A DNA stretch of 64,000 nucleotides from Megaustenia siamemsis (GCA_032433765.1 JAVIAB010000073.1:57570565-57634564), one strand, 5' to 3'; positions 13,245-25,095 are shown, numbered from the stretch's first letter. Numbers and translations are program-made. The notes: generated from the sequence alone by a model not told the origin.

Positions 13245-15121
13245 GTTTATCAAACTTGTAGTAACAAGTGTTATATAAGGTGTTTATAATGTCTCTGTGC
13301 GGTGACTCGATCAATATATAGAAAAGAAAGGGGGAGCAGGGTATACATAGAGTACCCAAAAAATAACACCAGGGATATGGAAAAGATAGCAACAGGGAAA
13401 TATTATCACAATTACGATGGAGAAATGCAAGCAATAAAGTTGGCAACAGAAAAACTGCTGAACAGTAATATAGCCCACAGCCTGTAGAGTTTTTGACAGA
13501 TGCAAGATCATTGCTCCAGGCACTGTAATCCAGAAAGTTGATACATCTGCAAACTTTATTGACTGAACTCTACAAACACCACAGGATTGCCGTGCAGTGG
13601 ATCCCATCTCACTATGGAATACCAGGAAACTAGAGAGCAGATCAGCTTTCAAAAGAAGGTGCAACAGGCACACAACCAGATGCGCCGGTTACATAGCATC
13701 ATAAGATACAGATAATCAAATCAATCAGAAGATCAAATGCCTCAAATAAGGATACATTTCATTATATGAATAGATGGGAACAAGTTATCATTATACGAAT
13801 TAGAACAGGACACAATTGACTCCACAGTCACGTGTCTACAAAATTCAAGATCTGTACCTCTACTACATGCACATGTGGACAGGCGCCCCAGTCAGCGGAA
13901 CGCATATTTCAAGAATGCACTGAATATAGTAGACTGAGGAAAGTCCACTTATACCATTAATATAATGCTACAATATTACAATACTACAGACAAGACTATA
14001 TGCACCACTGCAAGAATGACAAAAGACGGTAACATTTATACAGGAAACGACATTGCAGATATAGACAATACTTCAGGCGAGCGAAAGATAAATATATAGA
14101 TGCAGAAGGTTTTCGAAAATATTAAGAGACAAGTTTCAGAATGTCTTGAGGCCTGCAGTGGATATTTTGAACACATGCTGTGAACACAACTCCATCGTGT
14201 GACAACTTCTTTATATAACCTTATTTTCTAAGTTGACATTTCAGTAACTAAAGGTAGATAACTTTAATTATTTTAAAGAAATTATAAATAATTAATATTT
14301 GCAACCACACTTGAAAGGAAGATACATTTCTTTTAGTTCGCTTCTTCAGTATCTATTCTTTTCTTATTGACATTTGCAAAAAAAATGTTAATATTTAATG
14401 TCATTTTTTTGGGGCAAGACAATATGCATATGAATGACACTTTAGACAATTTACAATATACTGAAATATCAAGAATTTTTTCTATTAATCTAACAGGAGT
14501 TGCTTCCCTTTAATAAAAGAAGACAACTTTTAATTTCTACAGCAGATAACAAATATAATAACATTTTCATCAATAATTCAACGGTAGAGCATTTGTTGCA
14601 TTTAAGTTTGATATATTAGGACGAACCGTTCCTGTAATTATTACGAACATTTGAATATATATTCTTCAAATAATTATTTGTTTTCTTAGCCGATTATCAA
14701 CTGAGTAAAGTTTCTAAGCATTTTTGTACATTACATGTGCAAAATAAGTTAATTACCAAAAAGTAACCGACGCTGTATCATCATTTCACTGTAGAGTCTA
14801 GAAGAGATAATTTGTTAGAGAGAGGTATCAATAATACAAGTAAAATACTATGCAGTTGAAATGTCACATTTGTGGTAGAAAAAGGGAGGGGACTTGAAGA
14901 TCGACAACTGCACGAAATTCATGTCATTGGCAGAAGGAGAGAGGCAGTTTAAATTTCTAGCAGTAATAGATAGAGATTAAAATGTAAGAGATCAGAGAGT
15001 TGAGATAGTTTATATTTCTAGCATAAAAAGTTATCCATTTAAAAAACCTAGAACCATCAGAGAGACAGTTTAAAATAACCCCGCCTAATTATTATCTGTG
15101 GGGTGAGCTGAAAAAAAAAAA
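13245..15121 (+). repeat. Monomer A4
   Basis: Complete A monomer, 1877 bp. The RNase H relic is open at 13302-13487. It shares the aatgctacaat variant near 13965 with A5. Confidence 0.87.
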
Positions 15122-15129
15122 GTTTATCA

Positions 15130-16205
15130 AATATTCTGAAGACAGATAATGACCTGAAGGCAGAAATCGTCACTCTGAGCCAACAATATCACCGGTCATT
15201 ATCCGGAAAGTATGTGTAGACAAACACAGACATATCAAGCGTTGTTAACATTCTACTGCCCATACCGGAACAGACTCCCTTAACAGAGGAATCTGGATTG
15301 TCAATACAAATACGTACAGAAATGAAAGGAATACTCGACAAGCAGGAATAGAATAGTCAACAGCGTAAAACAACCACTTTCAGTTTCTTGGATGAAGAAT
15401 ACACACACGACCTATGGATTCGTGTGTACACCGATGGGACAGCACAGAATGCAGTAAAGAATGGGGCAGCAGTTGCCTATATAAAGTACCCAAACAACAC
15501 TAGTGATATAAATACAAAAGCAACAGGGAAATATTATCACACTTACGATGCAGAAATCCAAACAATAAAGTTGGCAATAGAAAAAACTGCTGAACAGCAA
15601 TATTATCCCACAACCTGTAGTGTTTTTTTTTTTACAGATGCAATATAAGTACTCCAAGCACTGCAATTCAGAAAATTGCCACATCTGCAGACCTTTTTGA
15701 CTGAACTCTGCAAACACCACGGGATTGTCCGGCAGTGGTCCCACCTCACTGTGGAAACGAGAGAGCAGATCAGCTGGCAAAAGAAGGTGAAATAGGCACA
15801 CAACCAGATGTGCCGGTTACATACCGTCATAAGAAACAGATAATCAAATTAATCAGGAGACAACATGCCCCAAATCGGGATAATTTTCATAATATGAATA
15901 GATGGGAACATGTTATCATTATACGCTTTAAAATAGGACACAATTGACAATCGACAGTCAGATGTATGCAAAATTCAACATCTGTACCTCAACTACATGT
16001 ACATGTGGACAGGCACATGCGGAACGCATATTTCAAGAATGCACTGAATATAGTAGACTGGGAAAGTCCACACATCCCATTGATACAACACTACAGACAA
16101 AACTATATGGACCACTGCAAGAATGACAAAAGACGGTAACATTTATACAGGAAACGAAATTGCAGATATAAACAATATTTAATTCGAATGAAAGATAGAT
16201 ATATA
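15130..16205 (+). pseudogene. Non-LTR retrotransposon RNase H relic in B4
   Basis: RNase H N-terminal part at 15388-15648 with an extra A (gaaaaaactgc) near 15583 that shifts the frame. The C-terminal part is at 15735-15947. The Cys/His tail is open at 15944-16126 and shows TCTCGQ, FQEC and LQTKLYGPL segments because one G is missing near 16060 compared with other copies. It is the clearest view of the tail of the parent LINE. Confidence 0.82.
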
Positions 16206-17190
16206 GATCAGGAAGGTTTTCGAAAATAGTAAGCGACAAGTCTCAGAATATCTTGTGGCCTGTGCTGGATATTTTGAACACATGCTGTAAACACAGCTTC
16301 ATCGCGTGAACAGCTTTTTACCTAATACAAGCCAGCCAACAGCAGTAGTATCTAGATGAATAACACAAATTTTACATACAATTTCACGTAATTTCAAAAA
16401 TATGTTCACGGAACCGGACTTTATACAGCCTCGTTTTCTTATTTAATACAGAAGTTGACTTTTCTGTGAGCAAAGGAAGATAACCTTTAACATTTTTGAG
16501 AGAAATTATAAATAATTAATATTTGCATCACAAATTAAGGATAGGTACATTTCTTTTAATTTGATACTTTAGGATTTGAAATTTGTTATAGAAATATTTA
16601 AAGACCATGCACATTTTGTGAGAAAATTATTTTCTGGGAAACAATATGCATATAAATAAAACTTTTGACAATTTACAATTACAATATATCGACGTGTAAA
16701 GAATTCTTAAACTAACAGGAGTTGCTTCCCCTATAATTAAGCAAAGATAATTTTCAATTTCTAAATCATATAAGTTTATATTAATATTTTCATCAACAAT
16801 TCAACGGTAGAACACTTTTTTGCTTTGAAGTTTGATATGTTAGAATGAACCATGCCTGTAAATATTATGCAACATTTAAATATATATTCTTCAAAGAATT
16901 ATTATATTTCTTATCTGATAATCAACTATTTAAAGTTTCTAAACATTTTTATAGATCACAGGTCCAAAGAAGTTAATTTACAAAAAATAGCTGATGACGT
17001 CTCATCACTTCACTGTAGAGTCTATAGGAGATAATGTTAGAGAGAGAGAGAGGTATAAAAAAAACTAGGAAAATACTATGCAGTTGAAATTTCAAAATTC
17101 TAGTAGAAAAAGGGAGAGGAGTTGGAAATAGACAAATGCACATAATTTATGTCACTGAAGAGAGAGAATGGCAGTTTAAAAATCTAACAT

Positions 17191-17191
<1 letters not shown>

Positions 17192-17244
<53 letters not shown>

Positions 17245-17268
17245 AAGAGCGAAAAAGAGAGATGCACT

Positions 17269-17323
<55 letters not shown>
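17192..17323 (+). repeat. GA then TA microsatellites in B4
   Basis: (GA)n at about 17193-17238 and (TA)n at about 17276-17323. The GA run is among the longest of the array. Confidence 0.95.
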
Positions 17324-17327
<4 letters not shown>

Positions 17328-17719
17328 CATTAAGATATAGATAGAAGAAAGAGAATGAAAGATAGGCATTTTAAATTTCTATCATTAATAAACAGAGATT
17401 ATAATGTAGGAGTTAAGAGAGTTGAGAGAGTTTATATTCCTAGCATCAAAAGTTAACCTTTTAAAAATCCTAGAATGACCAGAGAGACAATTTAAAATAC
17501 CAGCATGAATATGAAAGCAGTTTAAAATATTAGTATGTAAAGTGATACCTTTAAAAGTCCTACTATTAAGAAAGAAACAGTTAATAATGCTAATATGTAA
17601 ATGAAAACAGCTTAAAATCATGTTATAAAAATAGCGATAGACAATTACATCTCAAGCATTAAAATAGAGAGACAGTCATTCTTTTTCATTTTTTAAAATT
17701 GAGAATCAAGTTCTGAATA

Positions 17720-18739
17720 GTTTATCAAACTTGTAGTAACAAGTGTTATATAAGGTGTTTATAATGTCTCTGTGCGGTGACTCGATCAATATATAGAAAA
17801 GAAAGGGGGAGCAGGGTATACGTAGAGTACCCAAAAAATAACACCAGGGATATGGAAAAGATAGCAACAGGGAAATATTATCACAATTACGATGGAGAAA
17901 TGCAAGCAATAAAGTTGGCAACAGAAAAACTGCTGAACAGTAATATAGCCCACAGCCTGTAGAGTTTTTGACAGATGCAAGATCATTGCTCCAGGCACTG
18001 TAATCCAGAAAGTTGATACATCTGCAAACTTTATTGACTGAACTCTACAAACACCACAGGATTGCCGTGCAGTGGATCCCATCTCACTATGGAATACCAG
18101 GAAACTAGAGAGCAGATCAGCTTTCAAAAGAAGGTGCAACAGGCACACAACCAGATGCGCCGGTTACATAGCATCATAAGATACAGATAATCAAATCAAT
18201 CAGAAGATCAAATGCCTCAAATAAGGATACATTTCATTATATGAATAGATGGGAACAAGTTATCATTATACGAATTAGAACAGGACACAATTGACTCCAC
18301 AGTCACGTGTCTACAAAATTCAAGATCTGTACCTCTACTACATGCACATGTGGACAGGCGCCCCAGTCAGCGGAACGCATATTTCAAGAATGCACTGAAT
18401 ATAGTAGACTGAGGAAAGTCCACTTATACCATTAATATAATGCTACAATATTACAATACTACAGACAAGACTATATGCACCACTGCAAGAATGACAAAAG
18501 ACGGTAACATTTATACAGGAAACGACATTGCAGATATAGACAATACTTCAGGCGAGCGAAAGATAAATATATAGATGCAGAAGGTTTTCGAAAATATTAA
18601 GAGACAAGTTTCAGAATGTCTTGCAGTGGACATGTGAATACAACTCCATTGTGTGACAACTTCTTTATATAACCTTATTTTCTAAGTTGACATTTCAGTA
18701 ACTAAAGGTAGATAACTTTAATTATTTTAAAGAAATTAT
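17720..18739 (+). repeat. Monomer A5, left part (split by RTE insertion)
   Basis: An A monomer interrupted after aaagaaattat (18729-18739). Near 18620 it lacks about 30 bases present in A1-A4, so it is the most diverged A copy. It resumes at 24250. Confidence 0.87.
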
Positions 18740-18747
18740 CATCATCA

Positions 18748-19371
18748 TCATTGAGTGCCGTCTCCGCAAATAAGGTTGTCTACCATGGAGCGCCATTCTG
18801 CTCTATTTCTTGCTTTGATGGTGCAGGTTGTCATCGGCTGATTTGTCCATCTTTTGATGTTACTCGTCCATGTTAATCTTGGTCTGCCTCTGCCTCTTTT
18901 ACCTTGTATTTTCCCCTCCAGGATTACTTTCAGTAGGCTGTTGTGTCTTTTAACATGGCCCAAGAATCGCATTTGTCTTGTTCTAATTGTGTTGAGAAGT
19001 TCTCTTTTAATTTTTAGTTGTTTTAAGACTTCATCGTTTGTTTTCTTTTCCTTCCATGCAATTCTACCTATTCTTCTATATATCCACATTTCAAAGGCTT
19101 CAATTCTCTGTTCTGTTTTCTTGTCTAATGTCCATGTTTCAGCACCATATAGGAATATTGAGAAGATGTAACATTTTGCTATTCTTAGTTTTAGCTCTGG
19201 TGTTATTTGTTTTGATGTTAGTATGTCCTTCATGACATTAAAATTACTTTTTGCCATTCCTATTCTTTTGTTTATTTCAGTTGTACATTTTCCATCACTG
19301 GTTATAGTGTGTCCAAGGTAGTTATAGTTCTGAACTGTCTCAAGGTCTATTCCTTCAATTTTGATATCCAC
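18748..19371 (-). pseudogene. RTE-A ORF C-terminal segment
   Basis: This 207-codon stretch is the region after the catalytic RT motifs. It has NYLGHTITSDGKCTTEI (thumb-proximal), then YGAETWTLDKK, MRFLGHVKRH and GKRGRGRPRLTW segments, which are typical of the C-terminus of RTE/CR1-like reverse transcriptases. It ends with a stop just before the ATG-repeat 3' tail. A run of ten T (plus strand, 19372-19381) separates it from the RT frame. The encoded product would not be made as one protein in the present state. Confidence 0.85.
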
Positions 19372-19436
19372 TTTTTTTTTTGAGTATTTTCTTTGTTTAT
19401 GATCATAGTTTTAGTCTTTTTGATATTCATATCTAG

Positions 19437-20744
19437 TTAATATTTTTTGCTTGTCGTGTTTATTTCATTAAGTAATTGTTGTAGGTCCTTAGGATTTTCT
19501 GCTAGTAGTACAGTATCGTCAGCATATCTTAGGTTATTGATTATCTTTCCATTAATTTGTAGGCCTGGCATCTCTATGATGTTTTTAAAGATTTGGTCAG
19601 TGTATAGATTGAATAAGCTTGGTGATAGGATGCATCCTTGTCTTACTCCTCTTTTTATATCAATGGGTGTAGAGAACTCTTTGTTATATTTTATTATTGC
19701 TGTTTGCTCCCAGTATAGATTGCATATTAGTCGTATATCCATGTCATCTAGATGTATCTCTTTTAGGCATTCTATAAGTTGTTTGTGGTGTACTCTATCA
19801 AAAGCTTTGGTGTAGTCTATGAAGCAGGCATATATTGGTTTGTTTACTTCTGTGTATTTTTCGATTAATGTTCTCATGCAGAATATGGCTTCTTTTGTCC
19901 CGCTATTTTTTCTAAATCCAAATTGCTGCTCATCTAATTCAGTATTGATTTTATTCTGAATCCTTCCTTGTATAACTTTTAGCAAGATTTTTGTAACATG
20001 GCTCATTAGGCTTATTGTTCTAAAGTCACTGCATTCAACTGCACCATTCTTTTTAGGCAATGCAATGAAAGTTGATGTTTTTAGTTCATTTGGTATGTAT
20101 CCTGTGTGGTATATGTCGTTGCATATGTCTGTAATCACTTCAATGCCAAAATCTTCAAGTGCCTGTATCATCTCTATCTGTATGCTTTCAGGTCCTGCTG
20201 CTTTTCCCCTTTTCATTGTTTTTATAGCTTTTTCCACCTCAGATTTTAAGATTTTATAGCCTGATGTACATTTTATAACTGGTTTCTTGTCCCTTTGATC
20301 ATGAAATAGTTCTGTTATATATTCCTGCCATCTATCTATGATATCCTTATTGTCTGTTAGCATTTTTCCTTTTTTGTCTGCAATGCATCCACCTTCTGTA
20401 GCTTTTCTATTTTTATTAGTCATTCTCTTTATTTCTGTGTGCATTCCTCTTAGGTCTTGTTTGCTTTCCATAGTTTCTATTTCTATACATTTTTGGCTGA
20501 GCCAGTCTTCTTTTGCCTTTTTGCACATTTTGCGTATCTCATTATCTATTTTATTGTATTGGGCAGTGTTCTTCGCTTTTCTCCTTTCTTCCATTTTTTC
20601 TAAGATGGTGTTAGTTATCAATTTTTGTTTTTTGTTCTTTTCTCTTTTGGGTAAGGTGTCGCAGGCTTTTTGTATGCTTTCCTTTATGCATTGCCATTTG
20701 GTTGTTACTTTTTCATCAAGGATTTTCTCTTCTGTATTGTTCAA
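19437..20744 (-). pseudogene. RTE-A reverse transcriptase domain
   Basis: 435 codons. RT motifs appear in order: a KRGKAAGPESIQ segment, FIDYTKAFDRV (motif A with the first catalytic Asp), [12 protein letters not shown] (motif B) and LRYADDTVLLA (motif C, YADD with the two catalytic Asp). The N-terminal third is lysine-rich linker sequence following the endonuclease. It begins in a different frame from the endonuclease segment, which it overlaps by about 29 bases. In intact RTE elements the two are one ORF, so a small indel near 20740 is likely. A stop at 19437 truncates it before the C-terminal segment. Confidence 0.9.
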
Positions 20745-21654
20745 TTCCTTCCTCTAGCAGCTTCTGGTATGTGTTCTTTACTTGTATTGTATAGGTATCT
20801 TTCATATCTTTTTGATTTAAAGCTGTTATATCGAGTGGATTTGTTGATGAATTAGATTTTTGCTTGTTTCTCTTTAGTTTGATTTTCATTTTAATCATTA
20901 CAGGATTGTGATCAGAATTAATATCTGCTCCTGGGTAGGTTTTGGCTTTCTTTACGCTGTTACGGAACCTTTCTTTTATCATTATGTAATCTATTTGATT
21001 CCTCTTCCTATCTCCGGGGCTTTTCCATGTGTATAGTTTCCTTTTCTCTTGCTCAAAGTAGGTGTTACATATTATCAGCCTGTTTTCTTCACAGAATTGT
21101 ATTAATCTTTCTCCTCTGTCATTTCTTTTTCCTAAACCATGATTTCCTAAAATGGTCTTATATCTACCTTTTCCTACTTTAGCGTTCATGTCACCCATTA
21201 CAATCAAGATGTCTGAAGATTTCACTTGCTTCATAACTTTATTTAGGTCTTCATAGTATGCCTCTATTTGTTCATCTGTGTAGTCTTGAGTAGGTGCATA
21301 TGTCTGTAATATTGCTATGTCGAATGGTTTTGCTTTCAACTTGAGTAGTATAATCCTATCACTATATGTCCAGTGGGTACTTATATATTTTTGTAGCTCT
21401 CTTTTTATCAGTATTCCTACCCCCCTTTGATGTTCTGTTGTGTTTCCTGAGTATATAAATGTATATTTTTCGTCTTCAATGTACCCACATTCTTTCCATC
21501 TAGTCTCTGACATGCCTAAAATATCTATATTCATTCGTTCTGCTTCTTGAATCAGATTTTCAAATTTCCCTTGTTGATATAGAGTCCTAACATTCCAAGT
21601 ACTTATTTTAAGATCTTTACTACGACATAAGTTCGAATTTCTCCGATTCTCCAT
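20716..21654 (-). pseudogene. RTE-A apurinic/apyrimidinic-like endonuclease domain
   Basis: 312 codons. Residues 15-250 show the exonuclease-endonuclease-phosphatase motifs: ISTWNVRTL, GMSETRW (catalytic Glu), QTYAPT, GDMNAKVG (Asp/Asn), NQIDYIMI and SDHNPVMIK (the Asp-His pair). This enzyme nicks genomic DNA for target-primed reverse transcription. All listed catalytic residues are present. The true N-terminus probably continued upstream across the transposon insertion, so the Met used here may be internal. Confidence 0.88.
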
Positions 21655-21670
21655 GGCTTCCTCTGGACTA

Positions 21671-21699
21671 TAGCTCGTTTCAATTCATGTGCCCAACTT
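21671..21699 (+). repeat. Left terminal inverted repeat of the DNA transposon
   Basis: Matches the reverse complement of 23757-23785 at 28 of 29 positions, with a looser match for a few bases further in. Confidence 0.92.
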
Positions 21700-22056
21700 T
21701 GAAAATCGATATCTTTTTAATCTCTTTTTGTAATTTTTTCCAAAATTTGCATGTAAAGTTATAATGATTAGAACCCAATAGGGAATTAATTTCATTAAAA
21801 AAAACATTTGGTTATTATTGTTGCTTATTTGATTTATATAAATTTATAACAACCCATTGATATAGTCAAAACTTAATATTTACAGTATTTTAAGTTAAAA
21901 ATAGCGATAAAAAATCCATACACGGTACAATTGACGTTTTTGCACGCTTTCCACGTGAGTTGTCTGACACAATTAGACACTTGTAGAAAACACGAGGCAT
22001 TGTGTGTTCCATTTCCGTTCATTCATAGGTGAAGACGTGGAACAATAACATTTACC

Positions 22057-23334
22057 ATGAGTCTTAAAAGGAAATTCTGCAGTTTACAAAACATCGCAAT
22101 AAAAATGTATGACTATTTTTGCAAAGAGGCTAAACGAGGAAGATTATTTCATTCTTTAGAAAACCCTGAGAATAGGACGAGACACATTTTGGATTTATCT
22201 AAACGGTCATTTAATCGCTGGATTCAAGCACGTGACCGTCAATGTTCAAAATATACAAAATCACAAGGAAGAGCAAAAATGTTGGATAATTTCGACAGTG
22301 AACTTATTAGAAGTGAAATTCGCAAAATGTTGGGTATGAATGAAACTGTTACAATAAGAAAATTAAAAGTATCGCTGAAAAAGAACAACAGTATTGAAAT
22401 ATCAAAGTCTACATTATGGAGGAATGTGAGAGCTGCAGGCTTTACATTCAGAAAGTATTCCAATGGACGAAACATCATCTGTGAGAAGCCACATATAGTA
22501 GTCATGAGAAGCAAGTACTTACGTGAAGTAAAAGAGGTGCGCAAGCAAGGTTATGATATTTTGTACTTGGATGAAACATGGATCAATGCTCACCACACTT
22601 ACCAAAGGGAATGGCAGTCATCAGATGGAAAGATTAAGAGATTAATACCTAGCAGCAAAGGACAGCGCTTGATAATTGCTCATGCAGGTAGTCGACAATA
22701 CGGACTAATACAGAATGCAAAGCTCATTTTTCTTTCAAAATCCATAGACAATCGGGATTATCACTCTGAGATGAATGGTCACATATTTAGACATTGGATT
22801 GAAAATTCTGTTCTCCCATCACTAGATCGACCATCTTGCCTAATAATGGACAATGCAGCGTACCACAACATTGTTGCACTTGAAGATAAAGTCCCGACGT
22901 CATCCAGTACAAAAGATGCTATTAAGATATGGCTCACAAAGGAGCACATACAATTTAATAACATGTACTTAAAACCTGAATTACTATCTCTAGTAAAGCA
23001 AAAACAGAGGGCAAAGATTTTTCAAATAGATAAGATTATCCAAGAGCACGGTCATATAAGTTTGAGGCTGCCACCTTACCATGCTCATTTAAATCCAATA
23101 GAACTAATCTGGGCAAAATTAAAAGGACAAGTGGCAGATGAAAATACAACATTCAAAATATGCGATGTAAAGACTCTTGCTAATCTCGCTTTATTAAATA
23201 TAGACAAAGATTATTGGGCTAAATGTGAAGACCACGTCTTAAAACAGGAAGAGGAATATTGGAAAAATGATGGTTTGTGGAATGTTCAACCCCAAACAGT
23301 TATTAATCTTTTAGACTCGTCTGATTCAGAATGA
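22057..23334 (+). CDS. DDE_3 superfamily transposase, apparently intact
   Basis: 425 codons, uninterrupted. Residues about 40-135 look like two helix-turn-helix units (an LSKRSFNRW segment and VTIRKLK...ISKSTLWRNVRAAGF), the usual TIR-binding part. The catalytic triad reads LDETW (D172), IMDNAAYH (D265) and LNPIELIW (E349), with LPPYHAHLNPIE just before the Glu. Eighty-three residues separate the second Asp from the Glu, much longer than the 34 of Tc1. The insert contains a WLTKEHIQF segment. I recall extended DD82E-type Tc1/mariner relatives in animals, and this resembles them. The ATG at 22057 is the first in frame, 386 bases inside the left TIR. No breaks are seen, so the protein could be functional. 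Confidence 0.92.
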   Translation: MSLKRKFCSLQNIAIKMYDYFCKEAKRGRLFHSLENPENRTRHILDLSKRSFNRWIQARDRQCSKYTKSQGRAKMLDNFDSELIRSEIRKMLGMNETVTIRKLKVSLKKNNSIEISKSTLWRNVRAAGFTFRKYSNGRNIICEKPHIVVMRSKYLREVKEVRKQGYDILYLDETWINAHHTYQREWQSSDGKIKRLIPSSKGQRLIIAHAGSRQYGLIQNAKLIFLSKSIDNRDYHSEMNGHIFRHWIENSVLPSLDRPSCLIMDNAAYHNIVALEDKVPTSSSTKDAIKIWLTKEHIQFNNMYLKPELLSLVKQKQRAKIFQIDKIIQEHGHISLRLPPYHAHLNPIELIWAKLKGQVADENTTFKICDVKTLANLALLNIDKDYWAKCEDHVLKQEEEYWKNDGLWNVQPQTVINLLDSSDSE

Positions 23335-23756
23335 AAGTATATAGCCCCCACAATGTTGGCCCCTATATTACCTTAAATTAGTTCAACAAACGGTCCTTTT
23401 CAGGACCACACAACTATGAAAATTGGACATACAGGTATACCTTGATATTATCGTCCGTCCTCGAACTGAGCAGACAATAATTCTCCTGGTGTTTTGTTTT
23501 ATCCAGTTATTTCCCCATTACGGCCTCGCCTTTACCTAGTGAAAATTAATCATAGACCAGCAACTACGGTAATTTATATTCTTTAGGGCTTCACAATTTA
23601 CAATTTTGACAAACATCAAAGAAATATCGCCGCTTTAAGAAAACTGCAGCTGCAAGGTATTTGTTAAATATACATTTAAAGGGTCTTTTGCATTCTAATA
23701 ACATTTGGAAAATTTCAAAAGTTTTTAACAAACGGTTAGAGAGTAATAGCGTTTTG

Positions 23757-23785
23757 AAGTTGGGCACATGATTTGAAACGAGCTA
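23757..23785 (-). repeat. Right terminal inverted repeat of the DNA transposon
   Basis: Reverse complement of the left repeat with one mismatch; followed by the TA duplication. Confidence 0.92.
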
Positions 23786-23787
23786 TA

Positions 23788-24249
23788 GTACGTGATGAGG
23801 CTCCAATCTCTTTCACGGTGGTCAGCCATGTTCGTCCTTCGTGTTCTGAACATGCCTCTTGTGTACCACACACTTTGCTGTTTTCGCTTTCTGGGCCGTT
23901 GATCATTCTTGATTCCTCCGTCTCCATCCACCGTCACAGACTTTTCACATAAGGGTTGAATATACCCGGTTTGCCGGCGACATTTTTGTCGAACCATGTG
24001 CTTGCCTATCGAACCGCGAACACACGACACAAAGAAGAATAAATCATATTCCACTTAAATATCTGTAATCACAGTCCATCCACACGTCAGAAGTAAAACA
24101 TACACCAAACGGGAGAATAGCAACACATAATTTCACAACTAGACTGTCGCGTAAATCATTTAAATATATCAGCAATTGTCGAATTATAAAAATCGACTAC
24201 ACGAAGCCGCCATGACACCCAAAAGAAAATACACTATATAAGAAAATAA
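23788..24249 (-). mobile_element. RTE-A 5' region, upstream of the transposon insertion
   Basis: About 460 bases between the right TA of the transposon and the right target-site duplication of RTE-A. It is the 5' untranslated/leader part of the retrotransposon. Open frames here (24054-23725 and 23927-23736) run into transposon sequence at their ends and have no recognisable domain. Confidence 0.75.
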
Positions 24250-25095
24250 AAAGAAATTATAAATAATTAATATTTGCAACCACACTTGAAAGGAAGATAC
24301 ATTTCTTTTAGTTCGCTTCTTCAGTATCTATTCTTTTCTTATTGACATTTGCAAAAAAAACGTTAATATTTAATGTCATTTTTGGGGGGCAAGACAATAT
24401 GCATATGAATGACACTTTAGACAATTTACAATATACTGAAATATCAAGAATTTTTTCTATTAATCTAACAGGAGCTGCTTCCCTTTAATAAAAGAAGACA
24501 ACTTTTAATTTCTACAGCAGATAACAAATATAATAACATTTTCATCAATAATTCAACGGTAGAACATTTGTTGCATTTAAGTTTGATATATTAGGACGAA
24601 CCGTTCCTGTAAATATTACGAACATTTGAATATATATTCTTCAAATAATTATTTGTTTTCTTGGCCGATTATCAACTGAGTAAAGTTTCTAAGCATTTTT
24701 GTACATTACATGTGCAAAATAAGTTAATTACCAAAAAGTAACCGACGCTGTATCATCATTTCACTGTAGAGTCTAGAAGAGATAATTTGTTAGAGAGAGG
24801 TATCAATAACACAAGTAAAATACTATGCAGTTGAAATTTCACATTTGTGGTAGAAAAAGGGAGGGGACTTGAAGATCGACAACTGCACGAAATTCATGTC
24901 ATTGGCAGAAGGAGAGAGGCAGTTTAAATTTCTAGCAGTAATAGATAGAGATTAAAATGTAAGAGATCAGAGAGTTGAGATAGTTTATATTTCTAGCATA
25001 AAAAGTTATCCATTTAAAAAACCTAGAACCATCAGAGAGACAGTTTAAAATAACCCCGCCTAATTATTATCTGTGGGGTGAGCTGAAAAAAAAAA
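24250..25095 (+). repeat. Monomer A5, right part
   Basis: Continuation of the A monomer after the RTE insertion, in register with A1-A4. It carries private substitutions (ggagctgcttcc near 24474, cttggccgat near 24661), so the edge copy has drifted. Confidence 0.87.

Larger units (their letters stand above)
15122..17719 (+). repeat. Monomer B4
   Basis: Complete B monomer, 2598 bp. Its RNase H segment resembles B1 rather than its neighbour B3, while its downstream half resembles B3. Confidence 0.88.
21669..23787 (+). mobile_element. DNA transposon with DDE_3 (IS630/Tc1-mariner type) transposase, TIRs and TA duplication
   Basis: Terminal inverted repeats of 29 bases with one mismatch lie at 21671-21699 and 23757-23785 (outer end TAGCTCGTTTCAA). 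Each is bordered by TA (21669-21670 and 23786-23787), the target-site duplication expected for Tc1/mariner-IS630 transposons. The element proper is 2115 bp and contains one uninterrupted transposase gene. It lies inside the 5' region of the RTE-A retrotransposon, so it is the youngest layer of the nest. Confidence 0.93.
18740..24249 (-). mobile_element. Full-length RTE-type non-LTR retrotransposon (RTE-A), carrying a DNA transposon
   Basis: The same 11 bases aaagaaattat flank both sides (18729-18739 and 24250-24260), and the flanks rejoin as an uninterrupted A monomer, so both ends are defined. Reading on the minus strand, a 5' region (24249-23788) is followed by the transposon, endonuclease (21654-20716), reverse transcriptase (20744-19437), a C-terminal segment (19371-18748) and a 3' tail of ATG trinucleotides at 18740-18751. 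Without the transposon the element is about 3.4 kb, as expected for RTE elements. At least two frame breaks (near 20740 and in the A-run at 19372-19381) and a stop near 19437 make it non-autonomous. Confidence 0.92.

Noticed and set aside
1..18739. Assembly duplication as the sole explanation for the tandem array
   Set aside because: Copies differ by substitutions, indels, microsatellite lengths and mosaic variants, and the last one carries a unique nested insertion. I cannot exclude collapsed or mis-joined copies, so copy number is uncertain.
18854..20855. Plus-strand ORFs of 60-140 codons opposite the RTE-A genes
   Set aside because: Shadows of the minus-strand endonuclease and reverse transcriptase frames.
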